Shown: positions 6,279-8,805 of the stretch, one piece after another
How positions within the stretch are numbered: the stretch's first letter is position 1
Layout: each line of letters starts with the position of its first letter
Assembly (NCBI GenBank): GCA_022736605.1
Contig: DZDB01000046.1
Span: 1 to 8,805, forward strand
DNA length: 8,805 bases
Reading direction: 5' to 3'
DNA from: Sideroxydans lithotrophicus
GTDB lineage: Bacteria > Pseudomonadota > Gammaproteobacteria > Burkholderiales > Sulfuriferulaceae
Program-made: the position numbers and the translations under genes
The notes under the pieces: model-generated
Database searches by the model: none
What the model was told of the DNA's origin: nothing
What the model saw: the letters and a program-made list of their open reading frames with translations, nothing else

Positions 6279-6311
6279 AATATAGTCCAGCGCGCCATAA
6301 TCGGTATGGCG
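6279..6311 (-). promoter_or_regulatory. Candidate promoter with dyad over the -35 region
   Basis: On the minus strand TATATT (6284-6279) is a -10-like hexamer about 35 nt before the start codon. At the expected -35 place there is no consensus; instead a perfect 7-bp inverted repeat, CGCCATA-N5-TATGGCG (6293-6311), occupies it. This is a layout expected for an activator site or operator. No regulator is identified. Confidence 0.4.
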
Positions 6312-6350
6312 GTTGTGTCGGTAAGTTTTACATTCATGCCGTCAATTGGT

Positions 6351-6420
6351 CGGTTAAATATTCTTAATTAATTGATAATTATATGTATTATAGGAATGGC
6401 ATTGTGTTTGCTTAGTGTTT
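6351..6420. other. AT-rich intergenic segment
   Basis: 17 of 70 bases are G or C (24%), against clearly GC-rich genes on both sides. It contains a 13-nt match to the IHF consensus WATCAA-N4-TTR (minus strand, 6377-6365), a Fur-box-like 19-mer and several -10-like hexamers. The 10-bp palindrome TGTTTAAACA lies at 6416-6425. Most likely it is a regulatory region for the two divergent genes. Confidence 0.6.
6374..6392 (+). promoter_or_regulatory. Fur-box-like sequence
   Basis: GATAATTATATGTATTATA matches 14 of 19 positions of the classical Fur box GATAATGATWATCATTATC. Its arms ATAAT/ATTAT are inverted around 7 nt, and it overlaps a TATTAT -10-like hexamer (6386-6391) upstream of the small membrane protein gene. 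In so AT-rich a stretch this can arise by chance. Confidence 0.3.
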
Positions 6421-6466
6421 AAACATTACGGCACACTGCGTGTCCATTTTAATTTGGCGGTACCCC

Positions 6467-6694
6467 ATGTATCTGCTTGTCAGCATTGTATTGTGCAGCC
6501 TGGCGACACTGTTTTACGTGCCGCATTTCATGGATATGCCGTTCGGTGCCATGACTGCGCGCGTGCTGTTCAGTCAGCTGCTGTTTGCAGTTGCGGTATT
6601 GGGTGCGCTCGCGACTTTCGCGCGATCCATTGAAGTTGAACGCATCTGGCCGTGGAATCGGTCACGCCCACTGGGCAACCGTCCGCGCGACTGA
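6467..6694 (+). CDS. Small two-TM membrane protein, hypothetical
   Basis: 75 residues from the ATG at 6467. Two hydrophobic helices, about 2-19 and 34-52, are joined by a short Met/Pro-rich loop (YVPHFMDMPFGAMT). They are followed by a charged tail (RSIEVERIWPWNRSRPLGNRPRD) probably on the cytoplasmic side, as it is Arg-rich. I do not recognise the family. GGCGG (6456-6460) 6 nt upstream is a passable ribosome binding site. A GTG at 6440 would add 9 residues (starting VSILIWRYP) but has no better site. Codon composition is like the neighbouring genes, supporting a real gene. It lies 54 nt upstream of argJ on the same strand and downstream of the AT-rich, Fur-box-like segment. An overlapping reading frame at 6415-6633 has no such hydrophobic pattern. 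Confidence 0.65.
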   Translation: MYLLVSIVLCSLATLFYVPHFMDMPFGAMTARVLFSQLLFAVAVLGALATFARSIEVERIWPWNRSRPLGNRPRD

Positions 6695-6719
6695 ACAGAG
6701 CAATTTTCCGGGTTAGAAT
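6692..6719 (+). promoter_or_regulatory. Candidate argJ promoter
   Basis: TGAACA (6692-6697, four of six) and TAGAAT (6714-6719, five of six) are spaced by 16 nt. The start would be near 6726, with a leader of about 23 nt. The -35 overlaps the stop of the preceding small gene. No Shine-Dalgarno is visible before the argJ ATG. Confidence 0.35.
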
Positions 6720-6748
6720 GGCGTTTTTAACTCAATAGCCTGCCCGCC

Positions 6749-7975
6749 ATGCCCGTCAATCTCCTTGCACCGACTGCCGACGAACTCCTGCCTGTCGCTG
6801 GCGTTACGCTTGGCATCGCCAGCGCCGGCATCAAAAAGCCCGGCAAGCGCGACATCACCCTGATCCAGCTTGCCCCTGGTAGCCGCGTGGCGGGCGTGTT
6901 CACGCAAAACCGCTTCTGTGCCGCACCGGTGACCGTGGCCAAACGGCACCTGCAAAAGGCCGCGCCACGTGCGCTAATTATCAACACCGGCAACGCCAAC
7001 GCGGGTACTGGCGAACCCGGCATGCAGGCCAGCAAAGCCGTATGTGAGGCGCTGGCCGGTCTGCTCGGCTGCGCTGAAAAAGAAGTGTTGCCGTTTTCCA
7101 CCGGCGTCATCATGGAACTGCTGCCCGCCGATAAGGTCATTGCTGCCTTGCCGGACGCCGTTGCCGATTGCCGTGCCGACAACTGGTTTGCCGCCGCCAA
7201 CGCCATCATGACCACCGACATTGTTGCCAAGGCCGTGTCCCGGCAAGCCAGTATCGGCGGCAAGACCATCACCTTGACCGGCATGGCCAAAGGCTCCGGC
7301 ATGATCCACCCCAACATGGCGACCATGCTCGGCTACCTTGCCACCGACGCGGCGGTGAGCCAGGCGGTGCTCGATACGATGCTCAAACACGCCGCCGATC
7401 ATTCGTTCAACTGCATCACCGTCGACGGCGATACTTCGACCAACGACGCCTTCATGCTGATTGCCACCGGGCAGGCAGGCAACGCTGAAATCGTCGATGT
7501 CGCCAGCGCCGATTACACTGCGCTGGCTGCTGCCGTGACCGAGGTGTCGACGCTGCTGGCGCAGGCCATTGTGCGTGACGGCGAGGGCGCGACCAAGTTC
7601 ATGAGCATCCGCGTTGAGGGCGGTAGCAGTCGTGACGAGTGCCGCAAAATCGGCTACGCCATCGCCCATTCGCCGCTGGTCAAAACTGCGTTTTTTGCCT
7701 CTGACCCCAACCTTGGGCGCATCCTTGCGGCGATTGGTTACGCCGGGGTCGACGACCTCGACGTCAATGCGCTGCAACTCTATCTCGACGACGTGCTGGT
7801 GGCCGAACACGGCGGCCGCGCCGCGAGCTATCAGGAAGCCGACGGCCAGCGCATCATGCGTCAGGCCGAAATCGGTATCCGCGTGGTGCTCAATCGCGGC
7901 AGCGCTGACGCCACGCTGTGGACCTGCGATTTCTCTTACGACTACGTGAAAATCAATGCCGAATACCGCAGCTGA
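6749..7975 (+). CDS. argJ: Ornithine acetyltransferase / N-acetylglutamate synthase
   Basis: A 408-residue cytoplasmic enzyme of the arginine pathway. It moves the acetyl group from N-acetylornithine to glutamate and, in bifunctional forms, can also use acetyl-CoA. It is an N-terminal-nucleophile protein that cuts itself: the cleavage motif is in HPNMATMLGYLATDA, between A191 and T192, giving alpha and beta chains. Also present are NTGNANAGTG (79-88), the oxyanion-hole STG (117-119), TVDGDTSTND (224-233), DGEGATKF (277-284) and the C-terminus CDFSYDYVKINAEYRS. Whether it is mono- or bifunctional cannot be told from sequence alone. The start MPVNLLAP fits the family although no Shine-Dalgarno is seen. 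Its end overlaps the DUF815 ATPase gene by 20 nt, implying co-transcription. Confidence 0.97.
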   Translation: MPVNLLAPTADELLPVAGVTLGIASAGIKKPGKRDITLIQLAPGSRVAGVFTQNRFCAAPVTVAKRHLQKAAPRALIINTGNANAGTGEPGMQASKAVCEALAGLLGCAEKEVLPFSTGVIMELLPADKVIAALPDAVADCRADNWFAAANAIMTTDIVAKAVSRQASIGGKTITLTGMAKGSGMIHPNMATMLGYLATDAAVSQAVLDTMLKHAADHSFNCITVDGDTSTNDAFMLIATGQAGNAEIVDVASADYTALAAAVTEVSTLLAQAIVRDGEGATKFMSIRVEGGSSRDECRKIGYAIAHSPLVKTAFFASDPNLGRILAAIGYAGVDDLDVNALQLYLDDVLVAEHGGRAASYQEADGQRIMRQAEIGIRVVLNRGSADATLWTCDFSYDYVKINAEYRS

Positions 7976-8805
7976 TCTGGGGGGGCTGTTAACCCGCGCC
8001 GAGTCGGTGCTGGCGCGGCTCGAAGCCTGGCTGCCGCCCGCGCCGCCCGCGACCGACTGGCGGGCGACGGCGTACCGCTGGCGCAAGCGCGGTGACAGCG
8101 GCTGGCTTGAAGCGGTGGCGCATCCGCATGCGATTGAACCCGCACACCTGACCGGCATCGACGAGCAAAAACAGCGCATCGCGCAGAATACGCGCCAGTT
8201 CGTCGCTGGCCGCCCGGCCAACAACGTGCTGCTGACTGGCGCGCGTGGCACCGGCAAATCCTCGCTGGTGAAAGCGCAGCTGGCGCAGTTTGCCGCCAAG
8301 GGCTTGCGCCTGATTGAGGTCGACAAACAGCATCTGGTTGATCTGGCTGATATCACCGCACTGCTCGCCGGGCGCAAGGAACGCTACATTATTTTTTGCG
8401 ACGACCTGTCGTTTGAAGCCGGTGAACCCGGCTACAAGGCGCTCAAGGCCGTGCTCGACGGCAGCATCGCCGCGCCGCCCGACAACGTGCTGATTTACGC
8501 CACTTCCAACCGCCGCCACCTGATGCCGGAATACCTGGCGGAAAATGCGTTGACCCGCCACGTCGATGGCGAAGTCCACCCTGATGAAGCGGTGGAAGAG
8601 AAAGTCTCGCTGTCCGAGCGCTTCGGCCTGTGGCTGTCGTTCTACCCGTTCGATCAGGACGCCTACCTCGCCATCGTCAATACCTGGATCGACGCCCTGG
8701 ACGTCTCCGTCAAAGACCCCGGCCTGCTGCGCCGCGCTGCGCTGCAATGGTCGCTCGAACGCGGCGCGCGCTCGGGCCGCGTGGCCTGGCAGTTTGCGCG
8801 GGATT
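7956..8805 (+). CDS. DUF815-family AAA+ ATPase (C-terminus beyond window)
   Basis: 283 codons are visible, probably nearly the whole protein (family about 290 residues). It has Walker A GARGTGKS (95-102), Walker B YIIFCDDLSF (144-153, D149/D150), sensor-1-like YATSNRRHL (181-189) and VEEKVSLSERFGLWLSFYPF (213-232). The family hallmarks GIDEQKQRIAQNTRQFVAGRPANNVLLTGARG (67-98) are all present. It is a predicted cytoplasmic P-loop ATPase of unknown biological role. The ATG at 7956 lies 20 nt inside argJ and gives MPNTAADLGGLL; the Shine-Dalgarno is weak (GTGAA), so translational coupling to argJ is likely. A run of seven G (7979-7985) falls in codons 8-10. In betaproteobacteria this gene commonly follows argJ. 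Confidence 0.93.
   Translation, partial: MPNTAADLGGLLTRAESVLARLEAWLPPAPPATDWRATAYRWRKRGDSGWLEAVAHPHAIEPAHLTGIDEQKQRIAQNTRQFVAGRPANNVLLTGARGTGKSSLVKAQLAQFAAKGLRLIEVDKQHLVDLADITALLAGRKERYIIFCDDLSFEAGEPGYKALKAVLDGSIAAPPDNVLIYATSNRRHLMPEYLAENALTRHVDGEVHPDEAVEEKVSLSERFGLWLSFYPFDQDAYLAIVNTWIDALDVSVKDPGLLRRAALQWSLERGARSGRVAWQFARD

Noticed and set aside
6415..6633. 72-codon plus-strand frame overlapping the small membrane protein
   Set aside because: It has no ribosome binding site and a Cys/His/Ala mix without helix pattern; the overlapping frame has clear TM segments.
6974..8377. 467-codon minus-strand reading frame
   Set aside because: It is antisense to argJ and the DUF815 gene, both of which have full family motifs; its His/Gly/Val/Arg-rich composition is typical of a shadow frame.

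Overview
The window looks like an ordinary chromosomal segment of a GC-rich betaproteobacterium. The protein sequences of Rho, the 7Fe ferredoxin FdxA, ArgJ and the DUF815 ATPase are all of proteobacterial type, and the trxA-rho and argJ-DUF815 pairings are familiar in Betaproteobacteria. A sulfur- or iron-oxidising Nitrosomonadales relative is a guess from overall feel, not something the sequence proves. I see no phage, insertion sequence, CRISPR array, rRNA or tRNA.

Left block (1-1747). A leftward pair, fdxA then the 5' part of an AddB-like PD-(D/E)XK nuclease gene, diverges from rightward trxA across a 170-bp promoter region. The nuclease gene runs off the left edge. AddAB-type recombination genes, trxA and rho are often found together in this bacterial class.

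Transcription/translation block (1748-3544). The trxA-rho gap holds a long imperfect hairpin followed by a C-rich, G-poor tract, which together look like a Rho autoregulatory leader. After rho come three degenerate copies of an 18-20 bp unit. The first copy is the end of rho itself, and each copy reads as RSGR-stop. A good sigma70-type promoter then drives rpmE (zinc-type ribosomal protein L31), which ends in a strong intrinsic terminator with a UACG tetraloop.

Membrane/cofactor block (3588-5856). A 12-TM ArnT/PMT-like glycosyltransferase with a TTG start overlaps mobA (molybdenum cofactor guanylyltransferase).

Island between mobA and argJ (5834-6748). A leftward hypothetical gene with a degenerate PD-(D/E)XK-like pattern and a perfect Shine-Dalgarno sequence overlaps the 3' end of mobA. 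It diverges from a small two-TM membrane protein gene across a very AT-rich stretch (17 G/C of 70 bases at 6351-6420) that contains Fur-box-like, IHF-like and dyad sequences. This is the least explained part of the window.

Right block (6749-8805). argJ (arginine biosynthesis, acetyl-recycling) overlaps the start of a DUF815 AAA+ ATPase gene, which runs off the right edge.

No complete new system is evident. The best leads are the rho-tail repeats, the rho leader and the 5834-6700 island.
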